From Leifsonia sp. ku-ls (GTDB lineage Bacteria > Actinomycetota > Actinomycetes > Actinomycetales > Microbacteriaceae), in contig QKXI01000007.1 of the NCBI GenBank assembly GCA_003367665.1, positions 62,001 through 126,000 of the forward strand: a stretch of 64,000 nt of DNA. The letters are read 5' to 3'. Below the pieces are notes generated by a model that searched no databases, was not told the DNA's origin, and saw nothing but the letters and a program-made list of their open reading frames with translations. Made by a program: the position numbers and the translations under genes. Positions 63,735-64,000 of the stretch are shown one piece after another (within the stretch, counting starts at the first letter, position 1; each line of letters starts with the position of its first letter).

Positions 63735-64000
63735 GTGACCGCGTCTTCCCCTCGCAGCGAACAACCGCCCGCCACCGACCTGCCCGCCGCCGTGCTGTGG
63801 GACATGGACGGCACCCTCGTCGACACCGAGCCGTACTGGATGGCGTCCGAGCGCGAGCTCGTCGGCTCCTTCGGCGGCACCTGGACCCACGACGACGGCC
63901 TGCTCCTGGTGGGCCTCGGCCTGTGGAACTCGGCCGAGATCCTCCGCTCCCGCGGCGTCGCGATGGAGCCGGACGAGATCGTGCAGTGGCTGACCGACCG
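63735..64000 (+). CDS. HAD-superfamily hydrolase, 5' part (runs off the window)
   Basis: The first 88 residues are visible. After a short Ser/Pro/Ala-rich head, HAD motif 1 appears as VLWDMDGTLVDTEPYWM (nucleophile Asp near residue 23), followed by the start of the helical cap domain (ERELVGSFGGTW, LGLWNSAEILRSRG). This matches beta-phosphoglucomutase or phosphoglycolate-phosphatase-like HAD proteins, often found beside PAC2 genes in actinobacteria. The rest lies beyond base 64000, so the function cannot be refined. Confidence 0.85.
   Translation, partial: MTASSPRSEQPPATDLPAAVLWDMDGTLVDTEPYWMASERELVGSFGGTWTHDDGLLLVGLGLWNSAEILRSRGVAMEPDEIVQWLTD

Overview
The window is 64 kb of very GC-rich DNA with GTG and TTG starts, many 1 to 4 base gene overlaps and few gaps. 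Gene content points to an actinobacterium of the Microbacteriaceae (Leifsonia-like): whiA, rbpA, opcA, an imuA'-imuB-dnaE2 mutasome, LexA boxes of the GAACATATGTTC type, DUF3097, DUF3099 and DUF1707 proteins, and a GlgA-type glycosyltransferase divergent from glgC. This placement is inferred from families and gene order, not from a database search. It is mostly chromosomal core; no prophage, integrase, insertion sequence or CRISPR array was seen.

Layout. 1-8.1 kb (+): the end of uvrC, rapZ, whiA, sodA, the glycolytic block gap-pgk-tpiA, then secG and rbpA. 8.1-16.9 kb: a small orphan gene, then on the minus strand the pentose-phosphate operon tkt-tal-pgi-zwf-opcA-pgl. 17-21.3 kb: a frameshifted glycine-rich sortase substrate and the heme genes ctaB and ctaA around a GNAT gene. 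21.6-27.4 kb (+): the suf operon sufB-sufD-Rieske-sufC-sufT, then an ABC-F ATPase. 27.5-30.7 kb: a patatin-like lipase with an upstream mini-ORF, a GTGA-linked trio (DUF3099, small Cys/His protein, SURF1) and divergent fabG. 30.8-38.8 kb: serB-glgC, divergent glgA, an ABC ATPase, rpmE2, small membrane proteins, an exonuclease and treS. 38.8-48.1 kb: hydrolase, glycosyltransferase, D,D-carboxypeptidase, TrmH methyltransferase, sirtuin, phosphatase, SGNH hydrolase, helicase and a VIT1-type transporter. 48.1-56.5 kb: a frameshifted AMP nucleosidase, the SOS mutasome, a NUDIX gene, DUF3097 and DUF6504. 56.5-64 kb: DUF1707, a ferritin-VIT1 fusion with a WYL regulator, a CDF transporter, tRNA-Leu, an M20 peptidase, uppP, a PAC2 protein and the start of a HAD gene.

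How the genes work together: gap-pgk-tpiA and tkt-tal-pgi-zwf-opcA-pgl together cover lower glycolysis steps plus both branches of the pentose-phosphate pathway. glgC, glgA and treS belong to glycogen, maltose and trehalose metabolism, and treS has a LacI-type operator at its predicted start point. ctaA, ctaB and SURF1 serve heme a and cytochrome oxidase. Two identical LexA boxes link imuA'-imuB-dnaE2 with the nearby DUF6504 gene in one apparent SOS regulon.

Most notable: the second LexA box in front of DUF6504; two families of dispersed palindromic repeats, each seen twice; a 19-codon mini-ORF whose coding region overlaps an inverted repeat ahead of the patatin gene; two interrupted genes (sortase substrate and AMP nucleosidase); and repeated leaderless-looking starts with a TANNNT box 6 to 8 bases before the start codon.
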